Part shown: positions 36,175 through 48,536 of the stretch, piece after piece
How positions within the stretch are numbered: position 1 is the stretch's first letter
Layout: every line of letters starts with the position of its first letter
Source: Ochromonas danica
Lineage: Eukaryota > Sar > Chrysophyceae > Chromulinales > Chromulinaceae
Reading direction: 5' to 3'
NCBI GenBank assembly: GCA_015146655.1
Contig: VKHL01000093.1
Coordinates: 47,244 to 111,243 of the forward strand
Length of the DNA stretch: 64,000 nt
Notes under the pieces: generated by a model
What the model saw: the letters and a program-made list of their open reading frames with translations, nothing else
Databases searched by the model: none
Told to the model about the DNA's origin: nothing
Position numbers and translations under genes: made by a program

Positions 36175-39098
36175 TTATACAGAAAACGCTTCATTATGGA
36201 CATCTTTCACACCTTTCTTTGCATTTCTTTCCTGTTCAGAATTAATCACCTCAGTAAAAATAGAAGGGAAGTATTTCTTCCGTATACTGTCCAATATCAC
36301 CATAGTTGAAGTCAGAGCCACAATTGTGAGCACATCAATCATGGAGAGAGGGACAGTGCGAAAAACCCTCTGAAAGGGTGACACATACAGCACCAAAAGT
36401 TGACCTACCAATGATAGAAAGACAGAAATAAGGAAGGCTTTATTAGAATTCCAACTAACTTCCCATACGCAACGAGTGTTGTGTCTACATGTCCAGGCAT
36501 TGAACATATCGAACATAACAAAGGTAGTGAACGTCATAGTTAAGTCCCGAGCAGAGATGTGCTGACCTTCGGAAGGATCGGAGTGGTTTTCATGGACATG
36601 ACCACTAGGATCAACTTCGTCCATTTCATGAATGAAAATGAATAATGTACCGATCAAAATGAGGATTCCAGAAGAAACAACACGTCTCAATAGCGGTACA
36701 GTAATTATGTCATCATTTTTCGATCTGGGTGGGCGTTGCATAACTTGAGGATCCACTAATTCGACACCCAAACTTTGCGCTAGTGGCCCATCCATAATAA
36801 TATTGATCCAGAGAATCTGCATGGGGTTGAGAGGATTAGGTCTCCCCAGTAGGTTATTAATGGCAACCAAGCTGAGCGCTGCGACAGAAGTGCTCAGCTG
36901 GAATGTGATAAAATTCTTAATGTTGAAGAAAATGCTTTTCCCTTCTTCTATGGCACTCACAATTGTAGCAAAATTATCGTCAACGACAACCATAGCCGCA
37001 GCTTCTTTCGCTGCATCCGTACCAGAACCCATGGCCACACCAATGTCTGCAGCCTTGAGAGCTGGACTATCATTCACACCATCTCCAGTCATAGCAACGA
37101 CGTGACCTTTCGCCTGCAAAGCCTGTACAATGCACAACTTTTGTCTGGGAGCTGTGCGATAGCAAATAACGACATTGTCCATGACTGAACCAAGGTTTTC
37201 TCTCCCACCGCGAGCGAGATCTTCTATCTCGCGACCACTCAAGACTTTGTGGTTCAAAGCTGGGTCATATATTCCAGCTAGCCGACCAATCGAAAGAGCA
37301 GTACTCTCTGAGTCACCAGTAATCATCATCACCCTCGCTCCAGTCGCTTTTATGCGATGAACAGCTTCGACAACCTCGGCTCTTAAGGGATCTCTCAAAC
37401 CGACGATACCACAAAACACCAGCTGATTCTGCTTTGTGCCAGTAGCAGCAGCAAGAACGCGTAGCCCTTCCTTTGCCATAGTGTCCGCAAACTCATTAAC
37501 TCTCTCTATCACTGTTGAGGTCAAAAGGGCTAGTTCCCCATTACCACTGAAATAAGTGACGCATTGCGGCAATACAACCTCTAAAGCTCCTTTCACATAA
37601 ATATGCTCTGTAGGCCTCTTTCCGTTGTTCTCGTCCACAATATAAGCCACTTGCATAACCTTGTTCTCGGAGCTAAAGGCAACTTCCCTCGCTCGAGGAA
37701 GCACGTCGCGACGATCACGAATATTCAACGCCGCAGCGGCCACAAGAAGAGCAATTTCAGTAGGCTGCCCAGTCGCATGACCATGACTGAGCACCGCATT
37801 GTTGCACATACTGAGACAATCGAACAGCTGAAAGAGGCATGGAAGACGAGATGCATCAATTTCACGATCATGATATTTGATCTCAACACCGCTATCCGAG
37901 TAAAACGTATCACGATGGAAGGATTCTCGAAGTTGGGAAACATGAGAACCCTTAACTTGATGAAACTTAACAAAATCTTCCAAAGTAGGACAGTATGCCG
38001 AGAGAACGGTCATTTTATTCTCGGTCAGGGTGCCAGTTTTGTCTGAACAGATAATGTCGGCGCAACCAAGAGCTTCAACCGCGGGGAGCTGCTTCACGAT
38101 AGCATTCTTCTTGGCCATGCGCATGACTCCAAGTGCTAATGTAACAGCAACACAAATAGGAAGGCCTTCCGGAATTGCTGCTACAGCCAGAGACACACCA
38201 ATATTAAACATTGACAGGAAAGATTTTCCTTGCAGCATTCCTATAGCACCAATACAAACAATAATACCAATGGAAAAAATACTTAGTCGTTTGCCAAGTT
38301 CATCCATCTTAGTTTGCAGCGGAGTTCGTCTGCTTTCAATATCCTTCATCTCTTCGAAGGTCTTGCCTATTTCAGTTTGAGATCCGATGGCAATAACAAC
38401 ACCAACACCATTGCCTGAGCAAACTAGCGTGCCCATAAACAGCAAGTTGATATACTGACTAACATCTCCTTCAGTCGTGAGATCATGCACTGCTTCGGAC
38501 GTCTTCAGTCTAGGTTCAGTCTCTCCGGTCAGAGAGGATTCATCAACTTCCAGCGAGATGCAAGAAATAATTCTCAAGTCTGCAGGCACCCTATCTCCAC
38601 TGCTGAGACGCACAATATCACCGGGTACAAGTTCTTCCGCAAGGAGAGTGAAGGTCTTCCCTCCTCGCACAACAGTACATCGATGAGGAACCAGATCATT
38701 TAAAGCCTCGAGAGATTGCTCTGACTTATACTCTTGATAGGACGCCACAGAACCCACGATAACGACAGCGGCAGCAATGCTGAACGCATCGTCATACTGA
38801 CCAACTAAAGCACTTAAGGTGGCCGATCCCAAAAGCAATAAGATCAGAGGCTCTTTAAATTGCTCCAGATATTTCCAAATAAATGCTTCCTTAAAACAAA
38901 ACCAGAGTTAAGACGTTCCTAAGTAGATCCGATTTTGAATACCTTTTCGCCTTCATTCAGCTTGTTGCGTCCATGTTGAGTTTGCAAGGAGCCCACAGCA
39001 CTATTGGAAAGACCAGTCTCAAGATTACTGTCAAAAACTGAGATGACTTCAGTTGGAAGCATCTCAGCAAACTTCTTGGCATCATTGTCTGTTTTCAT
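36175..39098 (-). CDS. P-type Ca2+/Mn2+ ATPase of the SPCA/PMR1 group
   Basis: Two exons: a first coding exon 38943-39098 (found by frame continuity) and 36175-38889, with a 53-nt intron; 956 residues. Such pumps load Ca and Mn into the Golgi. The join gives 'LNEGEKEAFIWKYLEQFKEP', the usual entry into M1. Then come 'VDESSLTGETEP', M4 'AAIPEGLPICVAVTLALG', the phosphorylated Asp in 'CSDKTGTLTENKMT' (about D335), 'MITGDSESTA', 'VAMTGDGVNDSPALKAADIG' and M6 'MQILWINIIMDGPLAQSLGV'. The M6 string and 'QEYKSEQSLEALNDLVP' favour SPCA over SERCA. The length fits the family. There is no EF-hand at the N-terminus. The gene is divergent from the discoidin-like gene. Confidence 0.96.
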
Positions 39099-39510
39099 CT
39101 CCTATGGTCGCGAATAAAGAATCTCTTTCCTTCTCCTTCCACGAAAGTCTGAACAACCAAACCAGTGGAAAATACAGCTGAGAGGGAGACACACAGAGAC
39201 ACACGACAGGTATGTTAACTTAATAAAACTTGCAGGAAAAGTTGATTTACACCTGGACCCCTGATCTTGCTACATGGCCTAACTAACCATGAGATCTGGA
39301 GATCGCCTAATCGGATTAAATAATTCTTGTGACCTTCGTCTTTCGGCTATATAGCATCTTCAGGCAGGGAGTTGAGTATGCATGTACAGCACTTGTGACC
39401 AAACATCCGCCATTCCTTCCAAACTGGTTGGGACTGGAATTTTGGGCCACTGGGAACCGTTTCATTGTTTTGCGGGCTTGGGAGCAGCAGTTGATTGAAT
39501 TGAAAGAAAC
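39099..39510. other. Divergent intergenic region, SPCA / discoidin-like
   Basis: 412 bp containing both promoters. A short run of GAGACACACAGAGACACAC repeats lies near 39187-39206. The open stretch on the + strand just before 39511 (from 39329) reads as a chance extension, not protein-like in my view. Confidence 0.35.
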
Positions 39511-40887
39511 ATGAACTGGGCTAGTATTTCTTTGGGATGCCGTATTACTAGCTCCTCATCCGAGCTGCCTCATTGCGAGTCTGGAAATGTTTTAGGCGAT
39601 GATCTATCGAAAATATGGTTGTCAGACTATGGATTGCCGCAGTGGCTGTCTATTTCCTTGACGAATACTGTCGAAGAGTCGGTTGAGATTCGAAGTATTG
39701 GTTGGTGCTGCTGGCATGCTTATAGTACTAATCCACGAGATGTCAGACTTCATGTTTCTCAAGATGGGGTCAAGTTTCGAGTTTGGGACACTTTCCGAGC
39801 AGAATGCAAAGCTGGTACACAACTTTTCTGTTGCGCTCCAATCAGCACAGTTTTGTATCCTTACATTGCTTTCGAAATTTTAACCACATTTGGAGGAAAT
39901 CAAACATATCTTAATAGAATTTATTTGTATTCTGAGGAAGTAGTTCCTTCCTTCATATCTTCTTCGCCGACATCCTCCAGCGGCTCGCACAGCCTTCGAA
40001 ACTCTGATGAAGACTCTGTCTTAGAAGCGTCGCGATCACTAAATCGAGCTAAACAGAAATCCATGAGCCAGCCGTTTTACGACAATATGCTCCGAGCAGA
40101 TATTCCGCTACCTATACCATCCGACAGTATTGAGATCATTGCTCGCCAATCCTCTGCAGTTTCTGAAACAAGCAAAAGTTTTGCGGAGCCTTTTGCTCTT
40201 ATGCCTCCTCCACTGCCCCACAAGGAAGATCCTTCCCCGATCCACTCCTTTGCTATCTCACCAACAAGAATCGAAGCACGAGACAACGACAGAATTAACA
40301 ACAGTATTGAATTCGAGAAGCGACTGAAACAGTTGGATGATAGACTAGCAGCAGTGGCAGATGTGATGTCCAACATTAATCTCCAATCCGCTGTAGCCAT
40401 GACTAAAAGAGAGAGTCAAGATCCATATGTGGCCGAATCATCTGCTCGGTCAAGCTCGAAGAAAGTGCAAACTGATGTTGAGACCATGGATGATTTTCTG
40501 TACAGCCGCCACCACAGCTTGAAAGACATAGACTCAGGTCGATTACCAAAATCAAAGGTTCGAAAGGAACACACAAAACCAATTTCTTCTAGCGAAATCG
40601 GCAAGTATTCTACCAGCAAAGATTGTATTATTAATCCCATAAATCGGCTTGGTGACAGTCTTTCTTCTCTGGAGGCCTCAATAGGAGCTGACAGACATTA
40701 TCTCAATGTTGCAATGGCAATACCGTTGGACAACAATGGCGTTGGATCCGATAATGTGACAACTTCTGATGACATTGGGCAGTTAATAGAAGAGCTCCAT
40801 CTTCGAATGCTTCAACGAACAATAAAGGAAACACAGCTTGCCCTATTTCAACAAAAAGCAAAACTCAAAAATGAAGCTAAAAAATAA
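39511..40887 (+). CDS. Protein with N-terminal discoidin (F5/8C)-like domain and C-terminal coiled coil
   Basis: A single exon encodes 458 residues. I cannot give a family name. Residues 1-150 look like a discoidin/galactose-binding beta sandwich: 'WLSISLTNTVEESVEIRSIG', 'STNPRDVRLHVSQDGVKFRV', 'YIAFEILTTFGG' and the final 'NRIYLYSEEV'. Such domains occur in secreted lectin-like proteins and in centrosome and cilium proteins; there is no signal peptide, so it is probably intracellular. The middle is Ser-rich and disordered. Helical segments at about 265-300 ('FEKRLKQLDDRLAAVADVMS') and at the C-terminus ('IEELHLRMLQRTIKETQLAL') probably form coiled coils. A cytoskeletal or ciliary role is a guess. 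Confidence 0.75.
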   Translation: MNWASISLGCRITSSSSELPHCESGNVLGDDLSKIWLSDYGLPQWLSISLTNTVEESVEIRSIGWCCWHAYSTNPRDVRLHVSQDGVKFRVWDTFRAECKAGTQLFCCAPISTVLYPYIAFEILTTFGGNQTYLNRIYLYSEEVVPSFISSSPTSSSGSHSLRNSDEDSVLEASRSLNRAKQKSMSQPFYDNMLRADIPLPIPSDSIEIIARQSSAVSETSKSFAEPFALMPPPLPHKEDPSPIHSFAISPTRIEARDNDRINNSIEFEKRLKQLDDRLAAVADVMSNINLQSAVAMTKRESQDPYVAESSARSSSKKVQTDVETMDDFLYSRHHSLKDIDSGRLPKSKVRKEHTKPISSSEIGKYSTSKDCIINPINRLGDSLSSLEASIGADRHYLNVAMAIPLDNNGVGSDNVTTSDDIGQLIEELHLRMLQRTIKETQLALFQQKAKLKNEAKK

Positions 40888-40998
40888 ATAATAGCTTAGC
40901 AGGCTGGATTCGACCTAATTCTTCCTGCTATTCTACTTTTGATACCAAATGTTCGCCCCCACAAATCGCTCAACCACTATTCCAGCAAGAACGAAGTA

Positions 40999-41802
<804 letters not shown>

Positions 41803-41918
41803 CAGAAATGGTTGATAAACAATCGGAGTTGATGTCGAACACCAATCTTGTTAAGTTAACAAACTGTGTTGCACGCTCGCTGTCCATCACATTTCTTTTT
41901 CCCACCAGCGATGCTGGA

Positions 41919-44900
41919 ATGACCACTGCGAGCCAAGCTTTGTTCTTCTTCATGATGATCACCAGTTGTTATGGATTTGTCAGACATGCTGGCCTATTGC
42001 GGCATACACGAAGCGCTTTCCGCGCATCCCGTTTTTCCAGCAGCTTCGCCCTTGACGTTAACGTTCAAAACCCTCCCCAATTCTCTCAGAAACCATCCCT
42101 GTCACACGATAGTGAAGGGAGGTTTAATGGGGTAACTATTGTTACAGATCGAGAGCATGCTCGGAAAGTGCTCAGTGTGCTTAACCGCCATCCTGAGGCT
42201 ATTTGGGCATGTGATACTGAAGTGGCTGATATTGATGTTTCTGCACAAAGCCCGGTGGGAAATGGCAAAGTTATTTGCGTCTCCATTTATGGAGGCGATG
42301 AGATCGATTTTGGAAGCGGAAGTAGCTTGTGGATTGATAATGCTGGTGATGCTGAGGGAGTCCTACAGGAGTTCAAGGAATGGTTTGAAAGCCCAGATTA
42401 TAAGAAGGTTTGGCACAACTACGGCTTCGATAGGCATGTTATGCAGAACGAAGGAATCAAATGCGGAGGTTTTGCTGGAGATACGATGCATATGGCGCGC
42501 CTGTGGGATACTTCTCGCGATAAAGCAACAGGCGGAGGAGACGGGTACTCGCTTGCGAGCCTCACGTCCACTTTTTTCAAAGATACCGATCCACGGTTTG
42601 TAAAGATTTCAATGAAAGACCTCTTTGGAAAAGCGAAGCTGAGAAAAGATGGTACTGAATCGAAGATCAAGGAGCTTCCGCATCTTCTAGAGCTCCAACA
42701 AGATCAAGCCACTCGTTCTGAATGGATTCAATATTCTGTCAGAGACGCAGTGGCAACATGGTGTGTAATGAAAGAGCTCCATAAACAATTGAGAATGATG
42801 CCCTGGGTTGTGGACAATCGCACATTAGGAAATATGCTGGACTTCTACATGAGCTACTTGCGTCCTTTTGGCGAGCTGCTGACTGACATGGAGGCAAATG
42901 GTATACGTGTGGATACAACTGGTCATTTGAAATTGGCTGAAGCTAAAGCACGTGATGAACGTGATCGCATGGAGAGAATATTCATGGAATGGGCTGGAAA
43001 TTTCACAGACAACATCAAGTATATTAATATTGCCAGCACTGCGCAAATGCAACAACTACTTTTCGGCCACTACGAAGATAAAAAGTTAATTTCTTTGGAG
43101 AGGTCGTTTAAAGTTGACATGTCAGAAGAAGAAATCCTTGCAGCCGAAGCCGCACTCATTAGAATTAATCCTTATGCGATGAAGAGTATTTCGGAGCTTA
43201 AGGAGATAATAAAATCGCGAGGATTAAAAACTTCAGGGACCAAAGGAGAGATAACTCAAAGATTAATTGACTATGATGAGCGTGTTATTGCTTTGAAAGC
43301 CTATTCTTTTGATGAGCTACTGGAAATGTGTACTGCGCGCGGCATCGAAGTTGGCGATGACTCGCAGGAAACTTTGGTGGAAAAATACATGGCAAGCGAG
43401 GCTGCTGCTTCCAAGAAAACATCAAAGAAAGCGAAAATTCCCAGTGGCGAAGAATTGGGTGTGAATCCTGTAAATACCACTCTCATCACTGGAGCAGTCA
43501 CCCAACAATCAGTTACTTCTTCGGTTAAGAAGTACAGAGAGATTACCATTCGATCTGTGGGGCTTACTCCAAGCACTTTTACTCCAACAGGGCTTCCACA
43601 AGTTTCAGCATCTTTACTGAAGAAGTTGGCAGGGAAGAATGTTTTTGGGGAAGGTAAGTACCAGCTATAGCTTAAACTTTACAAAAGTCTAAATATTGCC
43701 ATGATAGAATCGGAAGCCAAATGGGGAGAGGCGTACGACTTCTTTGGAGGCGGAGAAGCTGGTGCTAAAGCGTGTAGAGCCATCGCAGCTCTTGCTGCGG
43801 TCTCTCAAGTTGATTCAACTATTAGCAATTTTCTCGTACCCTTACAGGTTCTCAGTTGATTATGTTCTTCCTTTATTGCTCTGTCTTACCTTAAATTGCA
43901 TTTGGATAGTCATTGGTGGACAAACAAGGTCGTATCCATTGCTCTTTAAATCTCAATACCGAAACTGGGCGATTGTCTAGTCGGAGACCCAACTTGCAGA
44001 ATCAACCTGCTTTGGAGAAAGACCAATACAAAATTCGAGACGCTTTTATAGCCGAAGAGGGCAAGACATTTATCGTTGCTGATTATGGACAATTAGAATT
44101 GCGAGTGTTGGCTCACGTGACACGCTGTGCCAGCATGATTGAGGCCTTTGCGAAGGGCGGATGTTTCCATAGCCGCACCGCAATGGGTATGTTCGGTTAC
44201 ATCAGAGAGGCTGTGGACAGTGGCAAAGTGATGTTGGAGTGGGACTACTCGAAAGGACAGCCCACAGTCCCATTAGTAAAGGATACATTTGCCAGTGAGA
44301 GAAGGAAAGCGAAGACTCTCAACTTTTCGATTGCATACGGAAAAACAGTGCATGGCTTGGCTGAGGATTGGGGTATTTCAAAGGAAGAAGCGCAGGAGAC
44401 CTTAGATGCTTGGTATCGCGATCGACCTGAGGTAAAAGAGTGGCAGCAGCGGACTCAACAAATGGCTAAGCGGGGTGGTTATGTACGAACGATGATGGGA
44501 CGGTGAGAAGAGTTGTGATACAATTGCTATGCTTTTTGACAGGAAGTTGTATTGTTTCTAGGTATCGGCGACTGCCAGATGCAAATGGCTTAGGCCCCTC
44601 TGCTGGTCATGCTCTTCGTGCGGCAATTAACACGCCTATTCAAGGAAGTGCTGCAGACATTGTCATGATGGCCATGATCAAACTCTGGTCCAGCGAGAAA
44701 CTCAAAAATTTGGGCTGGAAGTTGCTTCTACAGATTCATGACGAAGTAATTCTGGAAGGACCCAAAGAAACTCGAGATGAGGTATGATGATGTTGGGTGG
44801 AACTTTTCAAGATTGATTGATGGTAAATGTTCTGTGTTTTCGTGTTTCGAAAGGCGATGAAAGAAGTGAGAGAGTGTATGGAGAACCCGTTTGATCATTT

Positions 44901-45043
44901 TGGTCTGCCTCCCTTACTGGGTAAGCTATGTCCTTGATTCTACTCTGTAGTCTATTCTCTTCTTATGCAAATGTTCTTTTAAACTGTTAGTCCATCTCGA
45001 TGTTGATGCGAAGAGTGAAGATTCCTGGTACAAGGCTAAGTAA
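41919..45043 (+). CDS. Plastid-targeted PolI-type (family A) DNA polymerase with 3'-5' exonuclease and SAP insert
   Basis: Six exons (41919-43653, 43708-43847, 43910-44502, 44562-44781, 44854-44920, 44991-45043) encode 935 residues. It resembles the organellar polymerases of plants and algae that replicate plastid or mitochondrial DNA. The chosen ATG gives a signal peptide, then 'CYGF20VRHAG', a plastid bipartite pattern. The exonuclease (about 78-290) shows 'IWACDTEVADID', 'VWHNYGFDRHVM' and 'WIQYSVRDAVATW'. A SAP-like helix pair (about 416-450, 'SISELKEIIKSRGLKTSGTK') and a possible second one (about 462-494) interrupt the thumb. Polymerase motifs: A 'VADYGQLELRVLAHV', B 'RRKAKTLNFSIAYGKT', C 'QIHDEVILEG'. 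The last three exons are short, and ...'DAKSEDSWYKAK' is the expected end. Confidence 0.95.
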
Positions 45044-45296
45044 GGCCAGCTATGAGCCGTCATTATGAGCTTATTCTAGTGGATGCCGTCAAAGCTGCTG
45101 AAGACCTTCCCCGCAATTGTAGATATCCTCTTGTAGTAATCGAGAGCTCGAACTGTTGCCTGTGTGTTTTGGTGTGGGCAGGTACTGTAGAGTGTAAATG
45201 GTTTTCAACCTCAGTGCAGCACTCTTTCCCTCTTAAGTTAATTACCACACCAGCAGGCGTTAGGGATCAAATTAAAGTGATCAATCAACATGACTG

Positions 45297-47191
45297 ATGG
45301 AGCAGAATCAACAGCGGGAATCAGCAGAATCTAAGGCTAAAGGATCAAGTAAGAGGGGAAAGAAGAGAAGAGAGAAGAAGCAAGTCATCGAAATCTCTCT
45401 CTGGATCAATGGCTGTAAGTATGAGCACGGACTGCTCTGTACCTTCTGCACCAAGAAGCCTGCCGTTGTGCATTGCCCCGAGTGTGGCGATTTCTACTGC
45501 TTTTCATGTGATTCTACTGCTCACAACACCAAGAAGCGCAAGCATCATGTGCGGTCCAAATTGTCTCATTTGGACAAGGACACAGCCGCGGGGCTGGTCA
45601 CTCGTGCTGTTCGTCGATATGCTCTGATCAAACGGTTGCAGAGGCGATGCAGAGAAGTTTTCAGGCGCCATTTTGATCGCAAATCTCTATGCTACTATTA
45701 CTACAACTCAGTCAACGGCACCGTATCGTGGCGCAAGCCTTACTGCCTCCGCCACGAAGAGCTCTTTCCCTTCATGCCTCGCGATTATGCTGCAAGCAAG
45801 TGCCAAAACCTTTACCACATATGGCGTGCACGAGAAAAGACTCGATCAATGTTGCTCGCCCTTTATTTCAAAGTTTTTGACCGCCAAGCAGGACGATTCT
45901 ATTACGCTTTTCATGGGAAATCGCCTTTACTCCCTCGGTCCAGCTGGAATAAACCCCGCTTGCTTGGTATGGTATTACTTGCCTCTATTTTTCTTCCGTG
46001 TATCTTATTAACTAATTGCATTCACTACTGCTGTTGATTAATATGCAGGGAAGCGCGCGTTTCCAAAAGACTTGATGCCAGTCTTCACTGCGGATGTTGC
46101 TGCCATAACTATACAACGGAAATGGAGAGCAATTCTCATTAGACAATTTTTTCGAGCTCTTGTGCGTGCTTCCTACGATGAGGTATGTTCTTCTAGTCTA
46201 CTCTGCTTCCACAACTTACTTCCCAGTCGCTTGTTAGATTTGGGATCCGGTCAAGGGCCGATTCAACTATTACCATCGAGAGTCAGCAGTTCTGTTGCAG
46301 GATAAGCCAAAGCTTTTGGGTAATGAGGCTTGGGATCCTAACCGTGTCTCGGATTGGTCTATCGATCAGGTTTCACTGTTTCTGAGAAGGATTGGATTAA
46401 AGCAGTATGTGGAGAAAATGAAGTCATACAATGTTGATGGGAACGCGCTAGTTCTGTTGGATGACGAGGATTATGAAAATCTCGATATTACGAATAGACT
46501 TCATATTCGGAAAATCCGAGTAGAAATTAATAATATTTTTGATGAGAAACAGCAAGCAAAGGTCGTTATGAGCGCCGATCATGAGCAAAGGCGAGAGAAG
46601 ATACGAAGGCAGAAGATGTTTCATTTGTCTGCAGTTAAGATTCAAAGACAATTTAGGCGTTTTTCTGCTCAGAAGGAGATAGTTATGCTGCGGGAAATTC
46701 GACGTGTGGAGAAGATAGAGGAGATCCGGAGACAAAAGGTGCTTGCCAATTCTATTTGGTGGACGGAGAACAAGTCACTGCCCTCAAAGAAGCTGACGTA
46801 TCTTCCATCTATTGGTAGCAACGGAGCCAAGCTTCCCCCGATTAAAAGCTTTGGACGAAATCGAGATCATTTATCTCAGAGAGGATGGTCGAGAAGAATC
46901 GAAACATTTCATAATTACAGAAGTGTGAATGATGCTAGCAACAGTGCGAGCGAGTTCTCCAGATTTCAGCATAACTTTTACAAAGGAAAATGGGAGAGCT
47001 CATTTGGCGATCAAGAGACCATCCATCGTCTTGGAGGTCCCGGCAAGTATCTTCAAACTACCGCAGCTATTCTTGACCCCAAATTCCTCGGTGAAGGTTG
47101 TCCCACTCTCATTTTCTCGGAGAAGCTCTTCAGAAGTGGTCATGATGCCAAGAGAATGGAGCACTTTCTGAAGGCCTCCGGGGAATGCTAA
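45297..47191 (+). CDS. B-box-like zinc finger / IQ / SAM-domain protein
   Basis: Three exons (45297-45966, 46049-46182, 46238-47191) encode 585 residues. I do not know a named homologue. In order: a basic N-terminus; a B-box-like zinc finger (about 47-85, 'CTFCTKKPAVVHCPECGDFY', 'CDSTAHNTKKRKHH'); WW-like strips 'YYYYNSVNGTVSWRKPY' and 'IWDPVKGRFNYYH'; an IQ motif ('AITIQRKWRAILIRQFFRAL'); a SAM domain (about 300-365, 'WSIDQVSLFLRRIGLKQYVE'); and a second IQ ('AVKIQRQFRRFSAQKE'). IQ motifs bind calmodulin, SAM domains self-associate. The whole suggests a cytoskeletal or ciliary scaffold regulated by calcium (inference). A short uORF of 14 codons overlaps the start (ATG at 45290). Confidence 0.85.
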
Positions 47192-47379
47192 TGGATATCT
47201 GATTGCGAGCGGACTAATACAGTATGTTAAGGTACTTTCTCTTACATTACCAATGACAATAGTAGAAGTGTTAATTTATCTATACATGAAGCAATCTCGC
47301 TATTGCCCAACAAACTTCTTTGGTACAACAAAATGAATACAGCTTGAACAGCATATGTACACTAAAGAGAAAACCTGCT

Positions 47380-48390
47380 CTATTCTTCTGTTACACTCGA
47401 TTCACTCGATGCAGACTGCTCTTTCCTTCGTTGTTCCACCTCTCGCAGTCGCAAATAGCTTTTAGTCTTGAACCGCCCCTCTCCGTATAGCTCATTATAG
47501 CCTGCAAGCTTCTGCATGTCTAAACGACGGCCATCTAAATGGGACACTAGAGGCTGCATCTCTCCTTCATCACATTCATCGTACGGCCAGCACAAATAGC
47601 TGCCAAACCATCGAAAGACCTTTTCTATTTCATCCACAGGCCGATCTTCCGCACGAAGGCGCGAGAGAATATTTCTTTCAGCCTGGCCAAAACGATCTTC
47701 AATAAAGTCCCCTGGTCTGAGAAGCATGTCAGCTATTGCTCGAATGCCTATAAGTTGGCGCAGGTCAGCTGGAAGGTTGCGATAGGGCTTGTAGATCTCC
47801 AAATAGCGCTTAACATGAGCCAGATGCTGGGAGTCAAACCAAAAAATAAGTGGTTGTAAAGACAATCCATCTTCAAGAGGCAGTCGCCTTCTCAATGCAC
47901 CGGTCAATCGATAACGATATTCAATGGAATTCTCGTGGCGCATGCTGTTGTTGGTAGGGAAGCCGATATATCGAATATGCGGGTCCTCATCCATGGCCTT
48001 TAGCAGAGAGGGTAAACGAGTAAAGGGTTGGGTAAAGCAACGGTCGTGCTGTGCGATAAGTGCGTAGGTTGTGCGGCAGAGCTCCAGTCCAGCCTTGACA
48101 GCATAAGCGAAGCCCAGGTGCTTTTCACTGCGCCAGACACTGAAGCGAGGCGAAGAAAATCGCGCAAGGAGAGCCTCGTGATATTGGTCATAGAGAGCAG
48201 CCAGCTCTTGAGTGATCCTCCCTTTCTTCGGACGATTTTCCTCGCTGAGCTGGTAGCCATCCATGATGATGATTACTGGTGCCTCCTCCAGACCCTCGAT
48301 TTGGTTGAAAGACTCGATCGAGTAAGAAATAATAGCTGTCGAAGGCAATGAGACAAAGGGAGAGGTCACAATGATGGCTGTTAAATCCAT
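47380..48390 (-). CDS. Glycosyltransferase-like protein (GT-A fold, family unknown)
   Basis: A single exon encodes 336 residues. The N-terminus 'DLTAIIVTSPFVSLPST' and 'VIIIMDGY' look like the nucleotide-sugar-binding half of a GT-A glycosyltransferase. 'FSVWRSEKHLGFAYAVKAGL' matches the helix region that precedes the metal site, and 'ALIAQHDRCF' stands where the DxD-type motif is expected. 'YIGFPTNNSMRHENSIEYRY' and 'LIFWFDSQHLAHVKRYLEIY' fit acceptor-side segments. There is no signal peptide or membrane helix, so it is probably cytosolic or peripheral. The family and sugar cannot be told. It sits 188 bp from the converging B-box gene and 146 bp downstream of SEC5. Confidence 0.72.
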   Translation of the reverse strand: MDLTAIIVTSPFVSLPSTAIISYSIESFNQIEGLEEAPVIIIMDGYQLSEENRPKKGRITQELAALYDQYHEALLARFSSPRFSVWRSEKHLGFAYAVKAGLELCRTTYALIAQHDRCFTQPFTRLPSLLKAMDEDPHIRYIGFPTNNSMRHENSIEYRYRLTGALRRRLPLEDGLSLQPLIFWFDSQHLAHVKRYLEIYKPYRNLPADLRQLIGIRAIADMLLRPGDFIEDRFGQAERNILSRLRAEDRPVDEIEKVFRWFGSYLCWPYDECDEGEMQPLVSHLDGRRLDMQKLAGYNELYGEGRFKTKSYLRLREVEQRRKEQSASSESSVTEE

Positions 48391-48536
48391 GAGTGATGAG
48401 CGGCGAGGTTCAAAGATTACAAATAGTCTACGATGGTGGGAGAGTGAACTATTGTTGTGGTGCGTGGTTAGCCGTAAAAGGGTCGTCTGGTAAATGTAGC
48501 TAGTTCTAGTGCGTAATCAGATGTGCATGAACATTA

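Noticed and set aside
39329-39510. Open frame upstream of the discoidin-like gene
   Set aside because: Ends just after the true start in another frame; composition not convincing.
45052-45297. 81-codon ORF starting 9 bp after the polymerase stop
   Set aside because: Reads in a somewhat protein-like way but has no known motif and lies in the polymerase 3' UTR and the next gene's 5' UTR; not supported.
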